A DNA stretch of 64,000 nt from Blattamonas nauphoetae (Eukaryota > Preaxostyla > Oxymonadida), in NCBI GenBank assembly GCA_033064195.1, contig JARBJD010000073.1, positions 62,001 to 126,000 of the forward strand, written 5' to 3'. Made by a program: the position numbers and the translations under genes. This document shows positions 52,018 to 63,500 of this stretch, one piece after another. Positions within the stretch are counted from its first letter, which is position 1; each line of letters opens with the position of its first letter. The notes under the pieces were generated by a model. That model did not search any database and had not been told where the DNA came from. It saw nothing but the letters and a program-made list of their open reading frames with translations.

Positions 52018-53022
52018 ATTGATCCAGAATACTCTCCATTCCTGAACTGGACTCCGACAGCTCCTATCACAGCTGATTCTGTTCTACCAGTTTTCATTTC
52101 TCTTGTCTCGATGGTCAGAGATGGCTTCCAATTTGATGTGACGCTTCTCCGCAAAGTATCAACATTGTTTTCTTCAATCATGGTGAACATGGATATCTCA
52201 CATATCTCCGATGTTTTGTGCAACCCACTTGGATCCAGCTCCCCAAACCACACTGGACAGTTTGTGGATTCGATGGCTGTGCTCATGTCTTCACCCCATC
52301 CATTGATATTCGGGAAGACTCTCAGATTGATTTACAAATGTCTTCTTTGTTGTTCTCCATCCAACCGCCTGGCCCTTGTCTCCTCCGAACTCCTTCCCAG
52401 AATCCTTTCGACACCTCACTTACGAGATCTTTCTGGAATCGATGATCAGAATGTGATGACCGATATACTTGAAATCTTTGACAACGGCGTCTGGCTCTCC
52501 TCCCCCGACTCTGTCCGATCTCTTTCCAACACTCTCCACAATGACCCTGAATCAATCCGAAATGTGGTGCTTCATGAAGTGTTTATCCCAATCGAACCAT
52601 CTCTCGTCCAGATCAGTCGAAATCCACACATCTTATCGTGGGGATATGAATTCGAACGAACATTGCGATTACTATGCACTATCTTTGAAGTGAGTGCCTT
52701 CCACCAACAATCAGTGGATTTTGTGTGTTCCTCTTGCATCCCAATTGCCCTCCAATCGTTTATTTCAGCAGTTGAACACGAACACTCCCAATACGATGTC
52801 CTCCAGTCACTCTTCAATAACCTCAACAAATGGAAGATGTATGGAGTGGAAACAATGCACAGAGGGAGAATATTGTTGCAGACACTGGAACGAGAAGGTT
52901 TCAGAAATCATCTTGAACAAACACTGCTTCACGACAAGCCATCTCTTTTTGGAGGGTATGTAGGATCCTATTCATTCCGGATTCTTCTTACTTTGGGAAT
53001 GAACACTCCTGAACCTCGGTAA
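52018..53022 (+). CDS. HF family protein
   Basis: The first internal Met is at 52111, but the frame is open upstream through HLIDPEYSPFLNWTPTAPITADS (from about 52005), so the gene begins before it, possibly with an exon in the conserved GGTATCCCCTTCGTCTCC region at 51980. Core: SLVSMVRDGFQFDVTLLRKVS, NHTGQFVDSMAVLMSS, LRDLSGIDDQNVM, IRNVVLHEVFIPIEPSLVQISRN, FHQQSVDFVCSSCIPIALQSFISAVEH and GRILLQTLEREGFRNHLEQT. It ends TAA. Confidence 0.75.
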   Translation: MDPEYSPFLNWTPTAPITADSVLPVFISLVSMVRDGFQFDVTLLRKVSTLFSSIMVNMDISHISDVLCNPLGSSSPNHTGQFVDSMAVLMSSPHPLIFGKTLRLIYKCLLCCSPSNRLALVSSELLPRILSTPHLRDLSGIDDQNVMTDILEIFDNGVWLSSPDSVRSLSNTLHNDPESIRNVVLHEVFIPIEPSLVQISRNPHILSWGYEFERTLRLLCTIFEVSAFHQQSVDFVCSSCIPIALQSFISAVEHEHSQYDVLQSLFNNLNKWKMYGVETMHRGRILLQTLEREGFRNHLEQTLLHDKPSLFGGYVGSYSFRILLTLGMNTPEPR

Positions 53023-53039
53023 CTGTTTGCTGAAGGCCA

Positions 53040-54560
53040 ACATGAAGACTCGATCTCTCAGATCCAACTATTCCATGGCCATCCTCGATGAGACTCTTGC
53101 GAACAGAGATTGATTCAAGATCTGCCCCTGTCTCCAATTCCCTCGGATTCTGTCCTCACAACATGATTGATCAGTCTGGCTTGCTGTCTCACCACCATCG
53201 ATGTGATCTCGCCTGCTCACAACAGTAAATGACGTTCTGTTCCACTTTTATCCCATAAAATGCTCATTTCTGTCGAAATTCCGCAGTTTCTCGGGAATTG
53301 GATTGCGTTAGTATGGTGAAAGTGCCATCGACTCAATCGAAACCGCCGATTGCTTCGAAACCACTCTCCGGGACTTGGATTGGGGTCCAGCTGTCTCATT
53401 CGGTTGGGGCACTCCGACACACGGTGCTTACATACCACAGCATCGGGGTTGACTTCTTTGGCGGAACTGAACTTTGAACGCGTGCCTGTCCGCAGCAGCA
53501 AATCTTCTCGACGCCTCAATCGCATCCGCGTTTGCCCTTCTCGTCTCTGAGCATCTGGTGGAGTTCAATCCCCAAACAACTTCCAAAATGAGTGATACGG
53601 AAACGGACTATCGCGTCTTTTCTGATCCATCACCGAACTCACTTCCTTCATGTCTCACAAGACTCCAAACACATCCCTGCCATCACTCCCATCACATCCT
53701 CCCACAGCTACTTCATCGAAATGAGGGAGGACACTTCACAGCCCGTGTGTGGTGTGGGAAGTGCCCATGGTGACTTGTGCTGGTGTCTGGTGACGATGAC
53801 GAAGTTGGGATGGGAAGACTTCGGATGGGATGAAGGGTCGGGCTGGGCACTCGTCGTGGCGTCGACCTTCTCTGCTGCGTCACCCTCCATCACGGCCGAT
53901 TGCGCTTGTGCGATCGCTGTCCATCCATCCATCACTCACTCCTCCTTCACGCCTTGTGTGGGAATGTCGATTTTGGAGTGAACGATGCTGTGTCCGACAA
54001 GTCGTGGAGCTGACCATCGACGTCCCCGCGTCTTCGAAAGTGCTGATGGGAGATTGGGTCTTCACCAGGATGGAATGTTTGCTGAGAGTGGTGTCTGGGA
54101 TGAACAGGAGCTGTTGTTGAGAGCTGTCTCTTCCGATCTCTCTCTCAGACAAACGAGACGTGTCAGCCACGCTCGCCTCTAATCCCACTTCGTCACTCTC
54201 GATCAACACCTCGTCCCGCGTTGTCCTTCAGCTGGATGGAGTTGGGCAGTTCTTCGCACACAGATCGACACCTTGGAGGTTGTAAACTCTGCCATCGCGT
54301 CATTTTTCAGGAATTCCGGCAGCGATGATATTGTCGCTCCCGCCGTCCATCTGCCAGCGATGGTTGTGGATGGACTCGCCGTGCCCATCTCGAATCTCTC
54401 GTCGCTCATTGTTGTGGATTCCCCTAACAACTCACTCCAGTTCGACTCCAGCCACAGTTATGCCGATCCTTCGCCTGTATCAAACCATCGAACAGCTCCA
54501 CACCTCCCAATCAATTGGTTCAACTTTCGTTGAAAATGCCGATGAACTCTCGACAGTCCC
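53040..54560. other. Unassigned, probably degraded coding sequence
   Basis: Several open frames of 60-130 codons overlap on both strands, with base composition like coding DNA (for example ITPITSSHSYFIEMRED on plus near 53690 and LYQTIEQLHTSQSIG near 54475). No frame is long enough or conserved enough to name. It joins the duplicated tail of the 1404-codon gene at about 54571, so it may hold the remains of another gene at the duplication border. Confidence 0.35.
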
Positions 54561-54570
54561 GTTCCGACTG

Positions 54571-54903
54571 AGCCCGACCGCGCTGAACGACGTGATGCCG
54601 CTTCTGAAGCAGCAGGAGAACTGGACGAAGGTGTGCCCGCTTCGGTGGGACAGACAGATTCCGTCGTTTGACGAGCAGCGCCCGAAAGGACACGCGCAGT
54701 TCAGACCAGCTCACGCGCTGTGTGTGCGACTGGGGGAGAGCAAGCACGAGGTGCTGCGGTACTTTGCGTTTGTGATGTGGGAGATGGGAGGGTTCGGGGA
54801 CGAGTACTTCACGTGGTACGAGAAGTTCGTGGACGACAAATCGGAACTGATCTCGCAGCGAATGTGGAGTCGTGTTGGGCATGTGTTCAAGATCAAGGGA
54901 TAA
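54571..54903 (+). pseudogene. C-terminal fragment of the 1404-residue gene
   Basis: From LSPTALNDVMPLLKQQENW to HVFKIKG it matches the last about 110 residues of the gene at 44115-48329 with only a few changes (for example PKGHAQF for AKGHAQF). The rest of the gene is absent; homology begins near 54571, the end of the inverted duplication. Sequence upstream in the same frame belongs to other DNA. Confidence 0.85.
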
Positions 54904-54981
54904 TTTTGAATTCTTCTCAGATATCAATCAGTCTATAATTATTGTTGCTGTTTGCTCGGAAACGACGAGTTTGAGAGCGGA

Positions 54982-55362
54982 ATCAGTTGGTTTCGATGGG
55001 TCGGCAAATTAAAATGAACACGAAGAAAGGGGAGATCATCATTCCACCAAGTATTTTATCCACAGTATGCTCTATTTCCTTCTCAGATTACTCATATTAT
55101 CCCAACTTCATCAGAAAAGCATAGCAATTAGTGAAGTGATTCACCTTTCCCGGAAACTGAAAACAGACAGAAACTGGAGGATCAGAATTCTCTTCTCCAA
55201 AGTGTCACTTCACTTGTTGCTATGCTTTTCTGATGAAGTTGGGATAATATGAGTAATCTGAGAAGGAAATAGAGCATACTGTGGATAAAATACTTGGTGG
55301 AATGATGATCTCCCCTTTCTTCGTGTTCATTTTAATTTGCCGACCCATCGAAACCAACTGAT
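54982..55362. mobile_element. 381-bp foldback (hairpin) element
   Basis: Arms of about 160 bp (54982-55143 and 55202-55362) are near-perfect reverse complements, starting ATCAGTTGGTTTCGATGGGT and ending with its complement, around a loop of about 60 nt. The inverted duplicate at 44.0 kb lacks it: there GAGAGTGGA runs directly into GGGTGGTTT, which shows the empty site. No clear target-site duplication is visible. It is non-coding. Confidence 0.9.
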
Positions 55363-55408
55363 GGTGGTTTTGATGAATGATTGTGGTCTGATCTTTTCTG
55401 TTGGTGGA

Positions 55409-56500
55409 ATGACAACAAGAGTGACTCGTTCACGTGTGTCGTCCTCCACGACGTCGAATGTTATCACGCAGTCGTCGCGAGTTGGGGCAGAATACAAAGA
55501 CTTCACGTCGTTCGACATCACAACTCGGCCGAAGCTGAAGCGCCTGTCGCTTATATTCAAATCGCTTGTGAAAGTGATTTCAGATGATCTTGTTCTGGAC
55601 ACGTGTCTGGAGCAGAATGCGGTGTCGTTTGTGATGTATCTGCAGCCGTATGACCAGTTCAACCTCCGAAGTGACGACGTGTTGACGAACCTGGTGCCAT
55701 CGCCCGACAGACCGTTCCAAGGGTTCGTGGATGCGCTGAATGTGTTGACGATGTCGCGATACGAGTCTGTTGTGGTTGCGGGACTGACGCTTTTCAACAA
55801 ACTTCTTCGTCACACCGAATTGCCGACCAAGCTGCTCATTGTGAAGTGCCAGCCCCTCGCCCCCTTTCTCCAGTCTGACGGACTTCGGTCGTTGCCTGTG
55901 ATTGGACACGAACAGGTCCACACAGGATTGTTGAAAGTGTTGCGACGGCTCTGTCACAATCATCTGCGGCGACAGTATTACGCCCAGCCGCCGGGATTCG
56001 ACGCTGAATCGGACGCGGAATTCAGGGAAGTGTTCTTTGGGACGGTGCTTGAACGAGCAGAGCCGTATCTGCGTCGGATTGTGAGTTTGTGGAGAATGGT
56101 GACCGACGAGGCGGGAGAGCTGGCAGGCTTCTCGTCGCTTCTTCACAGCCTGGTGAACATCGGGACTTTGCATGAGGGAACACTGGGATTGGTGTTGTCG
56201 CTGCGAGTTGGGGTGGTTGTGGGGAGTGTTCTTTCGGAGCGTGTAACGGTGTATATGAACGACAAGCTGTTCATGAAACTTGGGCAAACGGCGGATCTGG
56301 CGGTTCGGACGACGAAAGAGGTGTCAACGCGGTGGAAGGAGATGGTTGGAATGCTGTGGTCGGAGGGCTTGATGGACTCGCTGGAAGAGATGCTGCTGCA
56401 AGTGAAGTACTTCCGATGGGGCGTGTTTCAAGGAGTGCAACGGCCGCGGACGATGGGCCTCAAGTTTGGGTGCAATTTTGCGACTATTCGCCGCTGGTGA
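55409..56500 (+). CDS. Divergent HF-like protein, copy 2
   Basis: 363 residues, identical in translation to 42897-43988 from MTTRVTRSRVSSS to FATIRRW. Its 5' flank carries the foldback element, 47 bp before the start, so its promoter may differ from that of copy 1. Perfect protein identity points to a very recent duplication, gene conversion or selection. Function unknown; see copy 1 for the HF block order. Confidence 0.8.
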   Translation: MTTRVTRSRVSSSTTSNVITQSSRVGAEYKDFTSFDITTRPKLKRLSLIFKSLVKVISDDLVLDTCLEQNAVSFVMYLQPYDQFNLRSDDVLTNLVPSPDRPFQGFVDALNVLTMSRYESVVVAGLTLFNKLLRHTELPTKLLIVKCQPLAPFLQSDGLRSLPVIGHEQVHTGLLKVLRRLCHNHLRRQYYAQPPGFDAESDAEFREVFFGTVLERAEPYLRRIVSLWRMVTDEAGELAGFSSLLHSLVNIGTLHEGTLGLVLSLRVGVVVGSVLSERVTVYMNDKLFMKLGQTADLAVRTTKEVSTRWKEMVGMLWSEGLMDSLEEMLLQVKYFRWGVFQGVQRPRTMGLKFGCNFATIRRW

Positions 56501-57339
56501 GCTCGCTCACCAAAACACGTGGCCAGGACTGTGGCAAATGCTGACCGGATTATGTTTGTGGATTGGTTTGTCATTATTCGCAATTTTACTTCTTTTTCAT
56601 TTCCCATCTTTTGATTATTTGTTGCAGAAGACCAGAAATGAACAACGACACCATCCCCGAAATCCGCCCTGGGATGGTTTTCAGACACTTTCATCCACTC
56701 CGACGACTCCCCAAGAACTCCCCACGGTCTTACAGCCAGATTATTGGATGAAAAACGGCTTGAAATGGAATGCTCCCGAAAACACTGCAGATCTCCGATT
56801 GAGTGCATATGGCGACGAATTGCGCGAAAGTTTGAGTGTCTCTGCCGACTGCAGACAGTGATACATCGTAGGTTGACACCAACATCGACACATTCATCAC
56901 TCTTCTCGCAATGAGTGCTGATCGTCAGTCGAAGTTTCATACTCTTTCACGACGGATTTAGGGAGGGAACGAGACAGTGACGAGATAATGCAATCTTGAT
57001 TCCACTTCAGTGTTTCTTTTGGTGATTGATTTCGAGTGATCGATCTGATCCCTTAATATAAAATAGTCAAAACCGTGGATGAACTCTTCCGAAGGCATCG
57101 TCATTATCTCGTTGTGTCGTTTCGTGTGACCCAGTGAAGTCGGCAAAACTGCACTTGACGGGCTGGAAAATCTGCGCGACCTTTCGTTGGTGGTGGATCG
57201 AGGGATTGTTGCCGAAAAGCAGACAGAAACTTTCCCAAAGTTCCAAATGGACTCGGATTTGGGAAGAAATGTGTGTTTTTCTTCTTCTCAACAATTTCAT
57301 CACTTCTTGGACTCCTTCGCACTCACATCTCCATCGAAT
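56501..57339. other. Duplicated 3' flank, no further gene recognised
   Basis: Up to about 57100 this is the inverted copy of 42270-42896. A possible intron (GTGAGCTC at 56499 to TTGTTGCAG at about 56628) could add a downstream exon to the HF-like gene, but splicing there appears to create a TGA at once, so I end the gene at 56500. 57100-57340 shows no gene. Confidence 0.45.
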
Positions 57340-57520
57340 TCGTCGTCCCTCCTTTCCAACAAAAGCATTTCAGATGATTGTGTTGTGTGGTTGGATTGAC
57401 ACAAAGAACGAAATGAAAAAGCGAGTTATTGAGTACAAAACTGTATGATGGGAGAGACCAATTTGAGTGTTTGGTCAAACATCGCAGAATCAATGTGGTT
57501 AGTCCGGATCTTGCTAGAAT
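57340..57520 (-). pseudogene. Degenerate SPRY-like repeat remnant (inverted copy)
   Basis: The minus-strand sequence (ACTCAATAACTCGCTTTTTC then CATTTCGTTCTTTG) matches 31168-31260, the decayed sixth repeat after the plus-strand paralogue. It confirms that the duplication included the 3' flank. Confidence 0.55.
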
Positions 57521-57522
57521 CG

Positions 57523-60500
57523 TTAGGATCGGAGTCGCTTCAGCCAGAGAACTTCAAGATGTTGCGTCTGCCCACCTGTCGAGATTCCGAGGCAGAGAGG
57601 AGAAGGGATGTCGGTGAAGATCCCAGGCTGTTCCTCATCGTCCACAAACAGTCGAGCTTCTCGCGTCGACATGTTCACTCGAATCGCTGCTGTCTGTCCA
57701 ACACGAACGCATTTCTTGTTTGTTCCTTCTGGCTTGAATTCTTGCCCGTCTTTCCACATGCCTCCTGTCCAAAGAATGAAATGTCCACCAATCCCATTTA
57801 TCCAATATCCACAATCGTGTTGTGTGGCATCTTCAGGAAGTGGATGTCTGATGAAGCCAGGTTCTGAGAAGGTGAGAAGAGAGAAGAACACACTCACATT
57901 CAAGAAACTGTTTTCACTGGCTCTGATTCTGAGTTCCCACTCGCCTTCGTCGATCGGAAAAGTGAATGCGGTTCTCCATGGATCGTCGTTGGTAGTCACG
58001 ATGAGTTGTGTGAGAGTGGTTGGAGTGAGTCTGTGAGCTGTGCTGTCGAGTGTTTGGAGTGATTCTGTTCCAACCCAAATCGGAAGACCAGCCAGCTGCA
58101 ATTTCAATTGTTCGCTTTCCAATTTCTGTGTTCTCCTCTCCTCAAGCGCCGATTGTTCCAGTTCATTGGCCTGTTAAGCTGTGTCCAGTCGAGGTGGGAT
58201 TGTCCAGTCCAATGTCCAGTCTCCTATTTGGGCGATGAGAGATCTGACCCATGATATTGGTTATTTGGCTCCGAACATATTTTCTCCGCAGGGATTGTTA
58301 AATGAACGATTTGTCGTTGTGTACATGAAATGCACCCCAAATAAAACCAATTGAAAGAAAAAGATATTTCAGTTTACAACTTTGCGAGGATCTGTACTGT
58401 TGATGTGAGATCTCGTATTCTTGCTGATATCTTGTTAGTTGGGCCGATATGTTCCTTTCCTCCCATGAATATAAAAACGCCGCTGCAGTTTATTCATTCT
58501 TATCTTTGTTGTGAACGACGTGCTGGGCAGCCACAATCGTAACATGTGCAATGAGGAGTGATGCAGATAACCAACACGGGGAAAGAACTGGAATGAGAGA
58601 GAAGAAAATGAATGAGGCATGCGGAATGACAAACAAGAGAAATGTGGACATCCGGAGGTGTCAACAACAATCTCGTTCAAAAAGACATACTGACCCGACC
58701 ATCAACCACAGAGGTGAAGAGAATCATCATCGACACTGAGTTTCCCGAAGTTAGAAGAGTTGTGCCGCAGTAACCCAACTCCTTGGAGAAATAGTTCGAT
58801 GAGTCATAGACAGCCTTTTTGATTCCGCCAAGACAGTTACGCGGTACTTCTCTGATGAATTGGTTCGAGCACACACAGCGTTGATACTTGTGGAGATGAG
58901 GGCTTGGGTGTGGTTGAGAGTGGACCTAAACATGATACCAAGAATCATCACAATTGCTGTGAATATCCGTCAAGGTATCCAGAATACAAATTCTTGCATT
59001 TGACTGCAATTCTTTGGAAATATGCGGATGATTCCAAACAGGAGCAGAGGCGTGTCCAGAACACAATCAATGGTGATCGAGCAGGTCAGCGCTCACCAAT
59101 GCGTTTGGACAAATATATCTGGAAGATGAGGAAAAACATGAAAGAGAACATACTGTAGAGGATGAATCTGTGCATACGAGCAGTAGAGATTCATATTCCA
59201 ATGAAAAAGAACTCATTCCCCCACATTGTGAGGAGTCATCATGCAATGAATCTCAGTTGCTATGAGAAGAGAAGAATTGAAAGAATGAGCAGAAGAAGCA
59301 AACAAACATTGATTAAGACAACAGGGAAGATATAAATGATCACACAGATCATCCCAACGATTGACATAGCCGCAGAAGCGACCTGAATACAGAGAATATC
59401 GGATTCCACATCATAAATTGAAGAAACTCAAGAAAGTTGATCTCACCAGTGAAAAAGTCACGTATCATCGAGGCAGAACTTTGAGGAAAGGATGCGAAAC
59501 GAAGGCTGGAACAGAAAGGAATAAAAGAAGAATTTAGAATGAGAAATTCACACATTTGAGTTCAAGCATAGAGATTCGATGGTGATATCAATCGTGGGGT
59601 GAGAGATGTTGTGTCTGGGGAAGAATGAATGAATTCTAGATCTGTTGACTTTGCGTCGCGATTTATGACCCCACGGTATTTCAAAACCGAGACGAAGTCG
59701 CCTAGTATTCAAAAAAAGTGAGAGAGACATGTGAACATCAAACCGTAATTGAGATGAGGATGTAACTCAATCCCTTAATAGGTGTCGATTGGACAGTCCA
59801 GGACTGGACAGTCCATTGGACTGTCCAATTTTGCCGACTCGTCAAAACCTCAATAAACGGGATGCACTAATTGTGTAGACTTCAGAAAAAAAATTTCAGC
59901 GAAATGTCCAGTCACGTCCAATGACGTCCAATGGTGGGTGGATCAAGTCGAGATTCACACTTGGCTAAATATGATCAAATTATCTCCATTTCGCTATTTC
60001 TTAAGTGATTATTGTCATTTCTTTGTGAAAATGATTGAATGAGTGAATTGAGGATGAGAGAAGCAAGTCTAAAAATGAATGTCCAATAGAGGTCGATTGT
60101 CCAGTCCAACATTGGCAACGTCCAATCCAATTAACATGCCAACCAGTTCATCGTTTCCTCGAAATCGTTTCAGCCACAAGACTTCAACTGATAGATTCTC
60201 AGAACGGAATCCAGTTGTGATTCCGAAGCAGAGAGGAGAAGGGATGTCGGTGAAGATCCCAGGCTGTTCCTCCTCGTCCACAAACAGTCGAGCTTCTCTC
60301 GTCCTCATGTTCACTCGAATCGCTGCTGTCTGCCCAGCTCGATCGCATTTCTTATTTGTTCCTGCTGGTTTGAATTCTTTCCCTGCATGCCACATCCCTC
60401 CCTTCCACAGAGAGAAGTCACCTCCAATCCCACTTCCATAGTATCCACACTGGAATTGTGAGGCATTGTCAGGAAGTGGATGTCTGAGAAAGCCAAGCAC

Positions 60501-63500
60501 TGAAAAGATGAGAAGTGAGAAGAACACACTAACCAACAAGCTGGCCTGTACTGATCCTCTGATTTTGAGTTCCCACTCTCCCTCGTCGATCGGAAAAGTG
60601 AATGCGGTTCTCCATGAATCGTCGTCTGAAGTCACGATGAGTTGTGTGAGTGTTGTTGGAGTAAGTGAGTGAACAGTTCTGTCGAGTGTTTGGAGTGATT
60701 CGGTTCCAACCCAAATCGGAAGACCAGTCAGTTGTAGTTTCCATTTCGAGGATTCCAGCTTCTGAGTTCTCCTCTCTTCAAGCGTTGATTGTTCCAGTTC
60801 ATCGTTTCCTCGGAGTCGTTTCAGCCACAGCACTTCAACCAGGGTTCAAAATTTCCACAGTCGACCGATCATGTCACAATACCTTTTGAATCATCTTTTT
60901 TTCGTATGAAAGTTGTGGCGAAGCTCAACCGAGACTTTATTTGTGAAATCAGCATTTGAATATGATGAAAATGCATCCATCTTTCCAACACGACATTCCC
61001 GTCCAAAATATCAATCAAAGAATGAGAAAAATAAAAATGCATACATTTTTCGGAGGAGAAATGACGATGATCGAGCATGAGTCGTGACGACGGGATTCTG
61101 AGATGAGTTTTGCCAACAGGAACAATTCATGGACTTTAACAGGCAGAATGTCATCCAGGTTCAGAGAACACTGACAAGATCGTTGAAAAAGGGAAAATAA
61201 TCATAAATATCAGTGATTCACTTCATGAATAAAACAAAAATCAAGGAACAAATCTTCAGGCGTGATCTGAGGTGTATCCCGGGCTCCAAGATACTGTCAA
61301 TGGAGATGAGATCTCACAGAAGGATAGAATGAGGATTTTGACTGGAAAAGGTGGCAAATCGTAATCTTTCCGAAGATCACTGGAACAACCCATAAACAGT
61401 GCGTTTTCGGAAGAAGTGCAAAAAGACAATAATGAAAAATGGTTCAATGAGATGAAGAACAAGTGGAGAACACGTTTTGAAATGATATGTACCGATTCAA
61501 ACCGTCGGTGTATACGAACTCGATCCCTTCAAGTCATTTCCAAGTCAGTTTCCAAGGGGCCAAGGCAGTCTCCACAGGGGTCCCCTTGGAAAAAGACCCG
61601 CCTTGGCAAGTTTCGAACCCTGACTTCAACTGATCGATTCTCACTGTGTGTTGAGATTCCGATGCAGAGAGGAGAAGGGATGTCGGTGAAGGTCCCAGGC
61701 TGTTCCACATCGTCCACAAACAGTCGAGCTTCTCGCGTCGACATGTTCACTCGAATCGCTGCTGTCTGTCCAACTCGATCCCACTTCTTGTTTGTTCCTT
61801 CTGGTTTGAATTCTCCTCCTTTCCACATTCCTCCATCCCAAAGAGTGAAATCACCTCCAATCCCACTGTGATAGGAGCCACAATGTTTTTGTGTGGCATC
61901 TTCAGGTAGTGGATGTCTGAGAAAGCCAAGCACAGAAAAGATGAGAAAAAAGATGAACAAACTCACATTCCAAAGTGGGTCATTTCCTCTGATTTTGAGT
62001 TCCCACTCACCCTCGTCGATCGGAAAAGAGAATGCGGTTCTCCACTCCTTGTTCTTTTCGAATTTGACAATTTGGGTGAGAGTGGTTGGAGTGAGTCTGT
62101 GAGCTTTTCCGTCGAGTGTTCGGAGGGATTCAGTTCCAATCCAGATTGGAAGATCGACCAGCTTCAGTTTCAATTCGTCGTTCTGCGATTTCAGGGTTTT
62201 TTTCTCCTCAAGCGCGGCTCTTTCGAGTTCATCATTTCGTCGTCGTTTGAGCCACAGTACTTCCACAGGGGAATCAGTCATTGATATCCCAGTTGAGATA
62301 CCGAGGCAGAGAGGAGAAGGGATGTCGGTGAAGATCCCAGGCTGTTCCTCATCGTCCACAAACAGTCGGGCTTCTCTGGTCGACATGTTCACTCGAATCG
62401 CTGCTGTCTGCCCAGCTCGATCGCATTTCTTGTTTGTCCCTTCTGGCTTGAATTCTTTCCCAGAATGCCACATGTCTCCCTCCCAGAGACCGAAGTCACC
62501 ACCAATCCCACTTTGATAGGCTCCACAATGACCTCGTGTCGCACTGTCAAGAAGAGGAGGTCTGATGTAGCCAAGTGCTCAAAGGATGAGAAGAGAGAAG
62601 AACATACTCACATGCCAATTTGTGTCGTTTCCTCTGATTTTGAGTTCCCACTCTCCCTCCTCGACCGGAAAAGTGAACACCGCTCTCCAATCGGTGTCCT
62701 TTTCGAGATCGACAATTTGGGTGAGAGTGGTTGGAGTGAGTTTGTAAGCAGTTCGGTCGAATGTCTGAAGTGATTCTGTTCCAACCCAAATCGGGACATC
62801 GGCAATTTGAAGCTTCAAATCGTCGTTTTCTGATTGCAGAGTATTCTTCTCCTCAAACATTGCTTGTTCAAGTTCCTCTCTCAGTCTCTTTACTTCAGTT
62901 GACATCATCTCTCTTTCGTGTTGCGTCTGGACTTTTTGTTCCTCAGCTTGTTTTTGTTCGTCCTCAGCCATCCGCAGCTCTTCTTCCACTTTTCGAATCG
63001 TCTCTTCTGCCTTTCTGCTTTCTTCTTCCATCATCTCTCGCTCCGCTTCTGCTTTCTTTCTGTCCCGATTTGCCTTTATCTTCATCTCCTCTGCCCTCTT
63101 CTTTCGTTCTCTCGATTCCTTCAGATAGTTCTCGGCGTCATGTTTTTCAACCTGAAGATGGTGGATTCTTGTTTCAGCTTCTCTTCGAGCAATTTCAGCT
63201 GCCTTCTCCTGCTCCTTCAGTCTTTCCACTCCTTCTTCCAACTCTTCAATCGTCGTGTCCTTAACCATCACTTCTTCCGAATCGAGGTTTGGTTGTTCTG
63301 AATGACTGATTTCATCATTCTCAAGTTCTTGCTGCATGTTCAGGCCATCTCGCATTCGGTCAGATCCCTCCTCTGGACTTGAATGTCTGCGTCGACGGCG
63401 GTTTCGTCTGTGTCGTTTTTGGGATACAGACGAGTTTGAAGATGTTGAATGAGAGTTGTGCTGCCTTGCGTGGGTTTTATTCAACTTCCGACCTCGACGA

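Noticed and set aside
56466-56861. Downstream exon of the divergent HF-like gene
   Set aside because: Splicing from GTGAGC at 56499 to the CAG near 56628 creates a TGA at the junction, and the two duplicates differ in where the putative exon ends.
58167-60142. Transposase gene inside the Mutator-like element
   Set aside because: The longest frames are about 60-85 codons, on both strands, and show no DDE-type motif or zinc-binding pattern.
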